Positions 1-9,323 of a stretch of 64,000 nucleotides of DNA are shown here, one piece after another (the first letter of the stretch is position 1; every line of letters starts with the position of its first letter). The stretch is from Phycisphaeraceae bacterium (GTDB lineage Bacteria > Planctomycetota > Phycisphaerae > Phycisphaerales > UBA1924), in contig JAHBWV010000001.1 in NCBI GenBank assembly GCA_019636845.1, forward strand, positions 1,116,001 through 1,180,000. The letters run 5' to 3'. Below the pieces are notes generated by a model. The model saw only the letters and a program-made list of their open reading frames with translations. It was not told the origin of the DNA and ran no database searches. A program made the position numbers and the translations under genes.

Positions 1-2028
1 CAACTTCCTGCGCTTTTCGGGGACTTCGATGCGGCGCTTGCCGGAGAGGTACTCGCCGGTGATGGAGCCGGGGGTGGCGGCGACTTCGGCGACGGTGCCG
101 CTGGCGACAACGCGTCCGCCGTGCACGCCGGGGCCGGGGCCGATGTCGAGCACGTGGTCCGCCGCGCGGATCATGTCCTCGTCGTGCTCGACCACGATGA
201 CCGTGTTCCCGATGTCGGCGAGGCGGCGCAGCGTGGCGATGAGCCTGTCGTTGTCGCGCTGATGGAGGCCAATGGTCGGCTCGTCAAGGACGTAGCACGC
301 GCCGACGAGCCCGCTGCCGACCTGGGTGGCGAGGCGGATGCGCTGCGCCTCGCCGCCGGAAAGCGTCGCAGTACGCCGATCCAGAGAGAGATACTCAAGC
401 CCGACGCTGGTGAGAAAGCGGAGGCGGTTGTTGACCTCCTTGATGATCGGTTCGGCGATGGTGCGCTGTTCGACGGTGAGCTTGAGCCCGTTGATGTAGT
501 CGAGGGCATCGAGGATGTTGAGGCGGGAGAGCTCGGCGATGTTCAGCATCGTGCCGTCGTGGCGCGGGCGGCCGATGACGGACTGGCTGAAGGCGCGGGC
601 GACCTCGGCCTTGTGGTCGGATTCGAGCAGGACGTGCAGGGCCTCGATACGGAGGCGGTCGCCCCAGCAGGTGGGGCAGGGCTTCTGCGACATGAAGGTG
701 CCGAGGAACTCCTTGACGCCCGGATTCTCCGTGGTTGTCCACCACTCGGCGATGTTGGGGATGACGCCGTCCCACTTGATGGGCGTCTTGCAGCCGTGCA
801 GCAGCGCGTGCATGACCTTCGGATCGAGCGTCGAAACCGGCTGAGAGAACGAGACGCCGAAGGCCTTACAGAACTTCTTCAGGCGGCGGTTGAACCACGC
901 ACGGACGGGGCCGTTCTTGTTCCACGCCGCGACCGCGGCCTGCGCCATCGAGAGTTCGTGATTGGGGATGACCAGATCGGGGTCGAACTCGAGCAGGTTC
1001 CCGAGGCCGTGGCACTGCGGGCACGCCCCCTGCGGGGAGTTGAATGAGAAAAGGCGCGGGGTGAGTTCTTCGAGGGCGATCTCCGGGTGGTCGGGATCGG
1101 CGAACTGGTTGCTGAAGGCCTGATCGATCCACTTTGGCTTGCGGTCGGCATCGACATCCTCGCGTGAGACGACGACGCTGCCCTTGCTGAGCTTGAGTGC
1201 TGACTCGACACTCTCTGCGAGGCGTTGACGTCCACCTTCGGCATCGCCGAGCACGAGGCGATCGATGACGGCTTCGATGGTGTGCTTCTCGTATCGTCCG
1301 AGGTTGAGCGGGTTCTCGCCGCCTTCTTTGAGCGCATCGCGCAGATCGACAACGGTTCCGTTCACGCGGGCACGCGTCCACCCCTGGCGGACGAGTGACT
1401 CGAAGACCTCCTTGTGGAAACCCTTCAGACCGCGCACCACCGGTGCCATCACCAGCAAACGCGAGCCCGACTTCCACGCCATGATCGCGTCAACAATCTG
1501 CGTGCTGCTGGTCGCGGAGATCCGCACCCCTGAACGTTCCGCAACCGTGCCATCCTTCTTCGTCTTCGTCGGTGCCCAACTCCGAGGCGTCCCGCACCGC
1601 GCAAACAACAGCCGCAGGTAATCGAAGATCTCTGTCGTGGTGGCGACGGTGGAGCGGGGGTTGCCGCTGGCGGACCGCTGCTCGATGGCGATGGTGGGGG
1701 GGATCCCCTCGACCTCGTCGACGTCGGGCTTCTTCAACTGTTCGAGGAACTGGCGGGCATACGCGGAGAGCGACTCCATGTACTTGCGCTGACCTTCGGC
1801 GAAGATAGTGTCGAAGGCGAGCGAGCTCTTGCCGGAGCCGGAGAGCCCGGTGATGACTACGAGATTGTCCCGCGGGATCTCGACGGTGATGTCCTTGAGG
1901 TTGTGCTCGCGGGCACCTCGCACGCGGATCACGCGGCTGAGCTCCCCACGCTCCACGGTCGGCCGTGCTGGAACCGGCTTGGCCTCGACGACCGCGGCCT
2001 TCGACTTCCCACCCGCTCGCTTCGCCAT
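1..2028 (-). CDS. uvrA: UvrA, excinuclease ABC subunit A (N-terminal 676 codons; 3' end beyond window)
   Basis: This is the damage-recognition ATPase of nucleotide excision repair, which loads UvrB onto lesions. The open frame reads leftward from ATG at 2028 without a stop to base 1. Visible parts are the first Walker A (GLSGSGKSS, about residue 61), the YARQFLEQ segment, the zinc pair CPQC after FSFNSPQGA, a second pair CPTC, the ABC signature [12 protein letters not shown], Walker [12 protein letters not shown] and the IVVEHDED switch. This corresponds to the whole first ATPase half; the second nucleotide-binding domain lies outside the window. The start gives a short Lys/Ala-rich tail before the first strand. 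uvrB lies 7 kb downstream, not in the same operon. Identification is certain. Confidence 0.97.
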   Translation of the reverse strand, partial: MAKRAGGKSKAAVVEAKPVPARPTVERGELSRVIRVRGAREHNLKDITVEIPRDNLVVITGLSGSGKSSLAFDTIFAEGQRKYMESLSAYARQFLEQLKKPDVDEVEGIPPTIAIEQRSASGNPRSTVATTTEIFDYLRLLFARCGTPRSWAPTKTKKDGTVAERSGVRISATSSTQIVDAIMAWKSGSRLLVMAPVVRGLKGFHKEVFESLVRQGWTRARVNGTVVDLRDALKEGGENPLNLGRYEKHTIEAVIDRLVLGDAEGGRQRLAESVESALKLSKGSVVVSREDVDADRKPKWIDQAFSNQFADPDHPEIALEELTPRLFSFNSPQGACPQCHGLGNLLEFDPDLVIPNHELSMAQAAVAAWNKNGPVRAWFNRRLKKFCKAFGVSFSQPVSTLDPKVMHALLHGCKTPIKWDGVIPNIAEWWTTTENPGVKEFLGTFMSQKPCPTCWGDRLRIEALHVLLESDHKAEVARAFSQSVIGRPRHDGTMLNIAELSRLNILDALDYINGLKLTVEQRTIAEPIIKEVNNRLRFLTSVGLEYLSLDRRTATLSGGEAQRIRLATQVGSGLVGACYVLDEPTIGLHQRDNDRLIATLRRLADIGNTVIVVEHDEDMIRAADHVLDIGPGPGVHGGRVVASGTVAEVAATPGSITGEYLSGKRRIEVPEKRRKL

Positions 2029-2136
2029 CGCTTCCGTGCCTCTCTCGCTTGCCACAACCGCTCTCCCTCGTTTCGACCTCGCCAGACACCCGATCGTACT
2101 CCGCACAACGGCGGATTCGTGGCTATCGTCTTGCCC

Positions 2137-2736
2137 ATGCCGATTCGACCACGCAAAGTCTCCTCACCCCACCAGATCCAGTGCATGCTCGATGAACTTG
2201 CGTACTCAGACGACAACTTCTATCGCTGTCCAAGGCGGACACTCGCCGACGCCAAGGGGCACTGCGTGGACGGAGCGCTGCTCGCGTGCGCGTGCCTGAG
2301 GCGGCTCGGACACGTGCCGCGGGTGGTGTGGATCTCGGCGGAGAACGATGACGGCCACCTGCTCGCGGTCTATCAGCAGCGCGGGCTCTGGGGCGCAGTC
2401 GCCAAGAGCAACTTCGTGGGGCTGCGTGGACGCGAGCCGGTCTATCGCACGCTCCGAGAGTTGGTGATGTCCTACTTCAACGATTACTTCAACACCAAAC
2501 GGTTCCGTTCGATGCGGCGTTATAGCACACCGATCGACCTCCGCCGGTTTGATCATCTCGACTGGGAGACCTCGGACGAGCACCTCGACGAGATCATCGA
2601 CAACCGGTTGGACCGCATCCGGACATACCCCGTCGCACCCGCTTCGGTTCTTCGCGGGCTGCATCTCGCCGACGAGCGGCTCTACAAGGCGAACATGATG
2701 TACGCAAACCCCAAAGGCCTCTTTCGCCCGAAGTGA
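2137..2736 (+). CDS. Conserved hypothetical, possible transglutaminase-like protein
   Basis: The product is a 199-aa soluble protein of unknown function, divergent from uvrA with about 108 bp between the starts. The frame stays open upstream, but ATG 2137 avoids overlapping uvrA. The sequence [19 protein letters not shown] followed about 25 residues later by DDGHLLAV puts a Cys on a helix and a His on a strand, the layout of the Cys-His pair of transglutaminase-like folds; a third catalytic Asp cannot be assigned by eye. No signal peptide or membrane segment is seen. The fold assignment is inference; that it is a real gene is supported by codon usage and length. Confidence 0.6.
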   Translation: MPIRPRKVSSPHQIQCMLDELAYSDDNFYRCPRRTLADAKGHCVDGALLACACLRRLGHVPRVVWISAENDDGHLLAVYQQRGLWGAVAKSNFVGLRGREPVYRTLRELVMSYFNDYFNTKRFRSMRRYSTPIDLRRFDHLDWETSDEHLDEIIDNRLDRIRTYPVAPASVLRGLHLADERLYKANMMYANPKGLFRPK

Positions 2737-2763
2737 GCGTGCGCCTTCGCGCTGCGTTGTGCT

Positions 2764-3411
2764 TCACCCGCGGATCAGGCGTCCATGCAGCCGCCGAACC
2801 TCGTTCTCAAGCCGGACAAGTCCTGCGTCTGCCCCCTCCGCAAGCAGGTCACTTGCCGCGATCGGCTCTCCAATGAGCACGCGCAGCGGCCCGCGGAACA
2901 GACGGGGAAGGGCTCGAGAGCGAGGCCAGATGTCGAATCCTCCGTCGATCGCAACCGGGAGCACGGTGCAGCCGGAGCGTTTGGCGATGAGCGTCGCGCC
3001 GCGCTTGAAAGCGTGTATAGCTCCATCGTGTGTGCGCGAGCCCTCGGGATAGATAATCACGGCATCGCCGAGTTTCAGGCGTTCGATCACCAGTCGCATC
3101 GCGCCGAGATCGCCCTCCTCCTCTCGGAGCGGCACGGCATGAAACTTCGTGATCAGGTGCGCGAATCCTCGCCTCTTGAAGAGCCCTGCGCGTGCGAGAT
3201 GCGTCGCGACGCGAGGGTAGAGCGCGGTTCCGACCGCGACCGAGTCCAGGTAAGACTGATGGTTGGAAACCACAAGGAGCGGACCCGTCCGTGGCACGCG
3301 TGAGATCCCGTATCGCCGATACCCGAACAACGCCGCGAGCACCACTTGGAGCAGGACGACCGCAAGGCGGTAGTGAATCGATCGCGTATCGTCGTGCGGC
3401 GAGTGACCCAC
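2764..3411 (-). CDS. plsC: 1-acyl-sn-glycerol-3-phosphate acyltransferase (PlsC family)
   Basis: This membrane acyltransferase of phospholipid synthesis converts lysophosphatidate to phosphatidate. The catalytic motif is NHQSYLD (His51 and Asp56), a standard NHX4D box. The acceptor-binding motif is YPEGSRT, and a later block is VLPVAIDG. An N-terminal hydrophobic helix (about residues 15-30) anchors the 215-aa protein. The start is GTG at 3411, three bases past the cmk stop, so the two are translationally coupled. It is the last gene of a leftward operon: sugar isomerase, cmk, plsC. Confidence 0.9.
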   Translation of the reverse strand: MGHSPHDDTRSIHYRLAVVLLQVVLAALFGYRRYGISRVPRTGPLLVVSNHQSYLDSVAVGTALYPRVATHLARAGLFKRRGFAHLITKFHAVPLREEEGDLGAMRLVIERLKLGDAVIIYPEGSRTHDGAIHAFKRGATLIAKRSGCTVLPVAIDGGFDIWPRSRALPRLFRGPLRVLIGEPIAASDLLAEGADAGLVRLENEVRRLHGRLIRG

Positions 3412-3414
3412 GCA

Positions 3415-4110
3415 TCAAGTTCCCAGGACGCGAGAGCGAACCTCTTGTTCGAGTCGCAGGACGACCTCTTCGAAACCAAGCCCCGTCGTGTCCACTCGTG
3501 TCGCATCCTCCGGGCACACCAGCGGACCGACAGCACGAGTGGAGTCGCTCCTGTCGCGCGCCTCGATCTCTTCACGCAGCCGTGCCACGTCAACCTCCGC
3601 GACGCCCGCAGCACGCAACTGCTCGGCGCGTCGCACCGCACGGACCTCAGGCGTCGCCCAGAGGAAGAACTTCACTTCGGCGTTGGGGAAGACGACGCTC
3701 CCCTGATCACGCCCCTCCGTCACCAGTCGCGGGTGCTGGTGCCCGATGATCCTCTGCTTGATCACCATGTGCTCGCGGAGCTCACGTATCGCCGAGACCG
3801 GAGAGACATGCTCCGTCACATCGGCATCACGGATCCTGTGATCGATGGGCTTGTCCCACGCCAGAATCATCGGCGGGTCCTCGTTCCAGTCAAAGTGCAG
3901 ATCCGCCGTCATCACCAACGCCACGAGCTGCTCGGCCTGCCCGATCGTGAGCCCGCGGTCGAGCATGATCGCGGTCGCCGCCCTGTACATCGCGCCGGTA
4001 TCGAGAAAGTCCAGACCAAGCCGACGCGCCAGTTCGCGGGAGACCGAGGACTTCCCCGTACCAGCAGGTCCATCCACCGTCACGATGATGGGTCGTTCCT
4101 GTGGAATCAC
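3415..4110 (-). CDS. cmk: Cytidylate kinase
   Basis: Cmk phosphorylates CMP and dCMP to the diphosphates. The P-loop GPAGTGKSSVS follows within about 15 residues of the chosen start, then FLDTGAMYRA and TEGRDQGSVVFPNAEVKFFL, all typical of Cmk. GTG 4110 gives 231 aa, close to the usual 220-230 aa. An in-frame start at 4203 would add 31 unusual residues and overlap the upstream gene by 34 bp, so the shorter form is preferred, although its ribosome-binding site is weak. It lies between a TIM-barrel isomerase and plsC, in the same direction. Confidence 0.93.
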   Translation of the reverse strand: MIPQERPIIVTVDGPAGTGKSSVSRELARRLGLDFLDTGAMYRAATAIMLDRGLTIGQAEQLVALVMTADLHFDWNEDPPMILAWDKPIDHRIRDADVTEHVSPVSAIRELREHMVIKQRIIGHQHPRLVTEGRDQGSVVFPNAEVKFFLWATPEVRAVRRAEQLRAAGVAEVDVARLREEIEARDRSDSTRAVGPLVCPEDATRVDTTGLGFEEVVLRLEQEVRSRVLGT

Positions 4111-4169
4111 GCAGACTCGCCTGGGTCTCAGGAGCCCAACGCCGATCGTGCTCGACGATGCCCCGTTTG

Positions 4170-5027
4170 TCACTCTTCCTCCCGATGGACGGAAGCCGCA
4201 CAACGCTCGATCAGCACACGGCTGCGGAGCACTCCCAGTGTAGCGTCTCCTTCGCCTCTGTAGTCAATCGCGAGGGAACCGTCATACCCGACAGCCATCA
4301 TCGATTTCAGCAGCGGCTCAATCTGGTAGGGCGAGTGCTCGACTCCAGCATCCGGGTCGATCTCGTGACCCGCGGGTTCGGTGGACTTCTCTTGGTTGGT
4401 CACAAAGCTCTGCGTGACCGCGATCGCGGCAGAGGCATAAGGCGTCAATCGTTTCATGAATAAGCCAGGGTCCGCAGCAGCCGCAGCACTTGCAAAGTCC
4501 GGGCAAGCACCGACCCGGAATCCACCAACCCTCTTGATGAGTGCCGTGAGGCCCTCCGGCGCCTGAGTCAGCCCTGTGTGGCTGTGCAGCATGATCGACA
4601 CCTCCAGACGTTCCGCAAGGTCAGAGGCGGATTTGAGCCGGTCCACCGCCCGGTTCATGCTGTCATCGCCGGCTTTCGATGCCACCTTGATGACAACCGA
4701 AGAGCAGCCGAGGGCGGCACCCGCCTTGAGCACCCTCGCAAGGCGTTCGAGGCCGGCCAGTGCCTCCGCCTCAGAGACCGCCCCAAGCGGAAGCGCAGCA
4801 TCCTCGACAATTGAGAGCAGCGCGCACCCCGCCCGATCAGACTGCTCCCGAAGACGACTGAGTTCCTCTCGGCTTAGCCCCCGAAGCATGGTTGTGGGGA
4901 TCATCAGCCCGTTCAGCCCCAGTGTCTGGCGCGTGAAACTGGGTAACTCCGTGAGTGCGAGATGCTGCGGACCTTTCGGGCCCGCGAGCATCGATCGCAA
5001 CGAATTCGCGTGAAGCGTGAGGAGCAT
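4170..5027 (-). CDS. Sugar phosphate isomerase/epimerase-like TIM-barrel protein
   Basis: The 285-aa protein is of the xylose-isomerase-like (AP endonuclease 2) barrel type. Features are an early GLNGLMIP strand, a central VVIKVASKAG strand, IMLHSHTGL (metal-ligand His type), GACPDFAS and a C-terminal DGSLAIDYRGEGD strand, as in sugar isomerases and hydroxypyruvate isomerase relatives. Substrate is unknown. ATG 5027 (MLLTLHAN) is chosen over 5102, because the 25 extra residues are Cys/Gly-rich and unlike a barrel start. It heads the leftward operon with cmk and plsC; its end overlaps the longer possible cmk frame. Confidence 0.75.
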   Translation of the reverse strand: MLLTLHANSLRSMLAGPKGPQHLALTELPSFTRQTLGLNGLMIPTTMLRGLSREELSRLREQSDRAGCALLSIVEDAALPLGAVSEAEALAGLERLARVLKAGAALGCSSVVIKVASKAGDDSMNRAVDRLKSASDLAERLEVSIMLHSHTGLTQAPEGLTALIKRVGGFRVGACPDFASAAAAADPGLFMKRLTPYASAAIAVTQSFVTNQEKSTEPAGHEIDPDAGVEHSPYQIEPLLKSMMAVGYDGSLAIDYRGEGDATLGVLRSRVLIERCAASVHREEE

Positions 5028-5391
5028 GCACGGGCAATGTATCGCCCCAAACGGATCCCCGCTACCTCTCGCGATCGAAGATTCGACACAGTCTGCCGAC
5101 AAAGACGGCCGGGCCCGAGGGCACCGGCCGTCCGGAGGGGAGAAAGCTGGGTGAGAAATAGTCCGCTTCGAACGAAACGAACCTGAGTCTAACGAAGATA
5201 TCCCTCGAGCGTCAAGCGAAGCCCCCGGGATCGAGCAGATTGCGCACCAGCTCAGAGATGTCCTGAACCGTTCGATCGCGATTGCTGCCAGGTCGGACCC
5301 TTGCCACCATCGAGCCGCTGCTTAGCATCTGCCAGCCCAAGAAGCGGGCCGCGACGACGCGGCCGCCAACTTGGCCCACGGAGCGCCATCC
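5028..5391. other. Divergent intergenic region
   Basis: This 364-bp gap separates the leftward isomerase operon from rightward gcvH and should hold both promoters. No convincing sigma-70 boxes stand out. It contains one strong hairpin (5104-5132), and gcvH has a GGAG ribosome-binding site at about 5380-5384. Confidence 0.5.
5104..5132 (-). terminator. Hairpin in the leader of the isomerase-cmk-plsC operon
   Basis: Perfect 9-bp inverted repeat GACGGCCGG / CCGGCCGTC with an 11-nt loop. Read leftward it is followed by TTTG, a weak U-run. It lies about 77 nt upstream of the isomerase start, so it may be an attenuator or a 5'-UTR structure. The short T run makes termination uncertain. Confidence 0.35.
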
Positions 5392-5772
5392 ATGTCCACC
5401 CCGTCAGATCGCGTGTATTCCGAGAGCCACGAGTGGTTCAAGACAGAGGGTGATGTGGTGACAGTCGGGATCACCCGTTTCGCTGTCGACGCCTTGACCG
5501 ATGTCACCTACGCACAGATGAAAGCCGCGGGCACTCACGTAAAGACCGGGGACTCGCTCGGCGAGATCGAATCGGTCAAGACAACCAGCGATGTCTATTC
5601 GCTGGTAGGGGGCACCATCGAAGCGGTGAATGGAGCCGTGGCGGAAGACCCCTCCATACTCAACAGCGATCCCTATGAAAGAGGGTGGCTCGTGAAGATC
5701 CGTGCCACAGACACGTCCGCGCTCACGAAAGCCATGGACGCCGCGACGTACGACGCCAAGCACGGCCACTGA
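5392..5772 (+). CDS. gcvH: Glycine cleavage system H protein
   Basis: GcvH is the lipoyl carrier shuttling the aminomethyl group between the P and T proteins of the glycine cleavage system. The 126-aa protein shows SESHEWF near the N-terminus and the lipoylation site ESVKTTSDVY (Lys63), followed by NGAV, LNSDPY and GWLVKI, all in the canonical order. ATG 5392 follows GGAG; an in-frame TTG at 5371 is rejected. No gcvP or gcvT lies in the window; the next gene is an ABC transporter. Confidence 0.95.
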   Translation: MSTPSDRVYSESHEWFKTEGDVVTVGITRFAVDALTDVTYAQMKAAGTHVKTGDSLGEIESVKTTSDVYSLVGGTIEAVNGAVAEDPSILNSDPYERGWLVKIRATDTSALTKAMDAATYDAKHGH

Positions 5773-5866
5773 ATTCGGTGCTGTCGCCGAAACCGTCGCG
5801 ATCGACATTCCGAAGGAGTTACCGCCGTCGGGTGGGCCTTCCCTGCCGAGGCAGGACGGACCCAGC

Positions 5867-6598
5867 ATGATCGAATGTGTCGATGTTCACAAGAGTTATC
5901 GGCTTGGTCATGGCGAGGTCGTAGCCCTGCGGGGCATCGATCTGAGCATCACTGAGCCCGGCTTCTACGCGATCATGGGGCACTCAGGGTCCGGCAAGTC
6001 CACCCTCCTGCACCTCCTCGCCGCGCTCGACAGACCCGATCGGGGCACCATCTCGATCGGTGGCAAGCACACCCACGAGCTAGGCGACCGGGAGGCGACA
6101 GAGTTCCGGCGCCGAGGAGTCGGGATCATCTTCCAGCAGTTCAACCTGATACCGACGTTGACTGCGACCGAGAACGTCGAACTCCCCGGCATGCTCGCCG
6201 GTGAGAACCAGTCATGGCTGCGAGCCCGAGCGTCGGATCTCTTGGGCGAGCTGGGGCTTGCCGAGCGTGCCGATCACAGGCCCGAGGCACTCTCAGGCGG
6301 CGAGCAGCAGCGCGTCGCGATCGCGAGGTCGCTGCTCTACTCGCCTCCGGTGGTCCTCGCAGACGAGCCGACCGGAGCGCTCGACAGCGTCAATGCAGAA
6401 AAACTGTGGCGGCTCCTCGGCCGGGTCGCCTCCGAGAAGCGCGTCGTCGTTGTGATGGTGACTCACGAGCCATCGGCGGCGGCTCACTGCCGGGAGACGT
6501 GGGTGCTCCGCGATGGACGAGTCGTGGGGAGGATCGAATCGGAGGGGCTTGATGCGTCCGGCGTTGCGGCTCGCTATCAACAACTTGTGGGGACGTAA
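5867..6598 (+). CDS. ABC transporter ATP-binding protein, LolD/MacB type
   Basis: This 243-aa ATPase drives the adjacent FtsX-type permease. Walker A is GHSGSGKST, the Q-loop is IIFQQFNLIPTLTATENV, the signature is LSGGEQQRVAIARSL, Walker B is VVLADEPTGALDS and the switch His is in VMVTHEP. FNLIPTLTATENV is typical of the LolD/MacB/FtsE class that exports lipoproteins, peptides or drugs. ATG 5867 is chosen because the upstream frame runs through the gcvH tail and is not conserved-looking. Its 3' end overlaps the permease by 47 bp, indicating coupling. Confidence 0.92.
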   Translation: MIECVDVHKSYRLGHGEVVALRGIDLSITEPGFYAIMGHSGSGKSTLLHLLAALDRPDRGTISIGGKHTHELGDREATEFRRRGVGIIFQQFNLIPTLTATENVELPGMLAGENQSWLRARASDLLGELGLAERADHRPEALSGGEQQRVAIARSLLYSPPVVLADEPTGALDSVNAEKLWRLLGRVASEKRVVVVMVTHEPSAAAHCRETWVLRDGRVVGRIESEGLDASGVAARYQQLVGT

Positions 6599-9293
6599 AG
6601 CCCACGCGGGGCTGCTGATCGCGGCGGTGTCGCTCTCGTGCGCGCTTGTGGTGACGGTCGCGTCGCTCATCCGATCAGTGAACGAGTCCGTCCGGCTGCG
6701 GATGTCGCAGACGATGGGGTCCTCCGATCTGCGCCTCGAGTCGTCGACTTCGAACGGCCTCATCGACGCCACCAGACTCGACGAGGCCTCGTCGTGGAGC
6801 GAGACACTAAGGGCCTCACCCGCGCTCGAGCGCACGCTCGTGCTCCGAGCCGTGCTCCAAGAGCTTGTGCCCGACAACAGCGGCATACATCGCACGCGAG
6901 ATCGACTCATCCTTGTCACGGCGAGCGCGACCGGACTCACGCCGGAACGGGCCGCTGCAATGAAACTGCTCGCAGGTCGGATGCCCCAGGCGGACGATGA
7001 GGTGGTGCTCGATGCGCTGCTCGCTGAGCGGTTCTCCATCCGCGGCGAGTCGCTCCGTACAAGCACCGCCAATCGCGGGGTCGCTCGGCTTGGGCCGCCA
7101 AAGCCCGGTGATACTCGACCGCTGCTTCCCGAGTTCACGCCCGATGCAGACCTCGCGGCACGGCTCAACGCGGGCCAGCGCGTCCTCCTTGGCGACACCG
7201 TTCTTGTGACGCGCCTGCTCAAGCCGTCGGTGCCACTCAAGGTCGTCGGGATCGCGCCTCAGCCGCCACTCGGGGGCAGGCCTCAGGCCTACCTGTCGAT
7301 GCGAGCGCTCGCGTCACTGACGGACGTCCAGGGGAAACTCTCCCGCGTGGACATCGAGCTTCGCCCGGGGATAGACCCGGAGGTCGCAGCCGAGGCAAGG
7401 CGCGCGTCGCTACCGGATTCCTTGATCCTCCAGACGACCGCGAAGGTCACATCGGGCCTTGACAAGAATCTCCGCTCGAGCGAACTGGGGCTTGTGCTCG
7501 CGATCGTGCTTTCCACGCTCGCGGCGTCGTTCATCATCCTGACAGGACTGACAACGGACGTGGCCCGACGCCAGCGCGAGCTGGCGATCCTTCGGTGTGT
7601 CGGGGCGTCGCGCGGGCAGCTGGCCCGCGCGCAGATCTGGACCGGCGCGATCGTCGGAGCGATCGGGGCATCGATCGGACTGGGACTGGGGCTTCTCATC
7701 GCGTCCATCGTGGCGCGGATCCGCGCCGATGCGCTGGGCGCCGGTCTCCACGTGCCGCCGCTCGGCATCGCGTTCGGCGTCGCTGGAGCGTTCTCCTCTG
7801 GGTTGCTCGGTGCCGCATGGCCGGCGTGGCGGACATCGCGCGTGACACCCCTCGAAGGAATGACTCTGCGTGCCCGTCCGGTCGGCGTCGGCGCGGGACG
7901 CGGGGTAGCACTCGTCGCGCTGGTGATGATCGTGTTCGGATTCCTGGTGGTGAGCGTGCCCCGCGATGGGCAGGTGATCTTCTGGGCGTACGCGACGAGC
8001 GGGCTGCCACTCGTGTTCATCGGGTACTTCCTTCTCGGTACACCAGTCGTGCTCATGGTCTCCCGGACGTTGTCCGGGATGCTCTCGCGTGCGATAGGGC
8101 TCCCTAGAGGCCTGCTCGTCAGATCGATCGCCGCGACACCGTTCCGAAACGGTTTCACAGCAGGCGCGCTGATGACAGGTGTAAGCATCATGACGGTGAT
8201 CTGGACAAACGGTGGCGCGGTGATGCGCGACTGGCTGGACAAGCTCGAGTTTCCCGACGCCTTCGTGTCGGGAGTAGCCCTGCCCGAAGAGGCGGAGGAA
8301 CGCCTACGCCAGTTGCCCTGCGTCGCCGAGACGTGCGCGATCGGGCTTCAGTTCGTCGACACCGATGCGTTCGGCGTGCGGGCGCTCCAATCCTACAAGA
8401 CATCATTCATCGCGTTCGAGCCCGAGCCGTTCTTCAGGATGGCACGGCTCACCTGGGTCGAAGGGGCCCTGGAGACCGCGCTGCCGAAACTGGAGCGGGG
8501 CGGTGCCGTGATTGTCGCGCGAGAGTTCATGATCGCACAGGGCATGGGTGTCGGCGACACGTTCACCTGCTCCGTCGGCGAAGAGACGCACACCTTCGAG
8601 ATCGTCGGGGTTGTGACCTCGCCGGGGCTCGAGGTCGTCAGCAAGTTCTTCAACATCTCCGAGGACTACACGAACCAGGCACTGCACGCCGTGTTCGGCA
8701 CGAGAGCCGACATGAAGCGGCTCTTCAACAACGACAGCGTCCAGTTGATCCAGATCGACCTGCGGCCTGAATGGGACGACGAGGCGGCCATGGACATGAT
8801 CCGCGAGTCCCTCGCCGACATCCCGATCCTCGATGCCGGCTCGGGACGTCGCATCCGTGAGGAGATCCGAACATATGTACTCAGCGGTATCACGATCATG
8901 ACCGCCGTTGCTCTCTTTGCCATGGCCATCTGCTCCCTCGGCGTCGCGAACCTGGTGATCGCCTCGATCGAGATCAGGACGTTCGAGTTCGGGATCCTGA
9001 GGGCCGTCGGCGCGCACCGCGGGCTGCTGGTGCGCCTCGTGCTGGCCGAGGTGCTCATCATCGCGATCTCCGGTGCGATCATCGGTACCGCGCTCGGCAT
9101 CCAGGCCGCATGGTCCGAGCAGAAACTGATGCGACTCCTGCTCGGGCTTGGTGTTGAGTTCCGGCCATCGATCCCGGCGATTGCCGGGGCGTGGGCGATG
9201 CTCATCGCCACGTGTGTGTGCGCCTCGGGACCCGCGGTCAGACGCCTCGGGAAGCGTGAGCCGCGCGAACTGCTCGCTGCGGCGCGTGCGTAG
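6552..9293 (+). CDS. FtsX-like ABC transporter permease (two-domain, 913 aa)
   Basis: This is the membrane partner of the preceding ATPase. It has an N-terminal helix (LLIAAVSLSCALVVTVASLI), a periplasmic region, a first FtsX domain with three helices around residues 320-430 ending in PAWRTSRVTPLEGM, a second region, and a final FtsX domain with helices near residues 780-900 (ALFAMAICSLGVANLVIAS, EIRTFEFGILRAVGA). The duplicated FtsX layout is that of LolC/E-like or large predicted lipoprotein/peptide exporters. ATG 6552 is preceded directly by GGAGGGG, which settles the start. Substrate is unknown. Confidence 0.88.
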   Translation: MRPALRLAINNLWGRKAHAGLLIAAVSLSCALVVTVASLIRSVNESVRLRMSQTMGSSDLRLESSTSNGLIDATRLDEASSWSETLRASPALERTLVLRAVLQELVPDNSGIHRTRDRLILVTASATGLTPERAAAMKLLAGRMPQADDEVVLDALLAERFSIRGESLRTSTANRGVARLGPPKPGDTRPLLPEFTPDADLAARLNAGQRVLLGDTVLVTRLLKPSVPLKVVGIAPQPPLGGRPQAYLSMRALASLTDVQGKLSRVDIELRPGIDPEVAAEARRASLPDSLILQTTAKVTSGLDKNLRSSELGLVLAIVLSTLAASFIILTGLTTDVARRQRELAILRCVGASRGQLARAQIWTGAIVGAIGASIGLGLGLLIASIVARIRADALGAGLHVPPLGIAFGVAGAFSSGLLGAAWPAWRTSRVTPLEGMTLRARPVGVGAGRGVALVALVMIVFGFLVVSVPRDGQVIFWAYATSGLPLVFIGYFLLGTPVVLMVSRTLSGMLSRAIGLPRGLLVRSIAATPFRNGFTAGALMTGVSIMTVIWTNGGAVMRDWLDKLEFPDAFVSGVALPEEAEERLRQLPCVAETCAIGLQFVDTDAFGVRALQSYKTSFIAFEPEPFFRMARLTWVEGALETALPKLERGGAVIVAREFMIAQGMGVGDTFTCSVGEETHTFEIVGVVTSPGLEVVSKFFNISEDYTNQALHAVFGTRADMKRLFNNDSVQLIQIDLRPEWDDEAAMDMIRESLADIPILDAGSGRRIREEIRTYVLSGITIMTAVALFAMAICSLGVANLVIASIEIRTFEFGILRAVGAHRGLLVRLVLAEVLIIAISGAIIGTALGIQAAWSEQKLMRLLLGLGVEFRPSIPAIAGAWAMLIATCVCASGPAVRRLGKREPRELLAAARA

Positions 9294-9323
9294 GTCTCCT
9301 TTCGACCACACATACGATTCGCC

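Noticed and set aside
121-1047. Long plus-strand frame over uvrA
   Set aside because: It is the antisense shadow of uvrA, whose leftward frame carries all family motifs.
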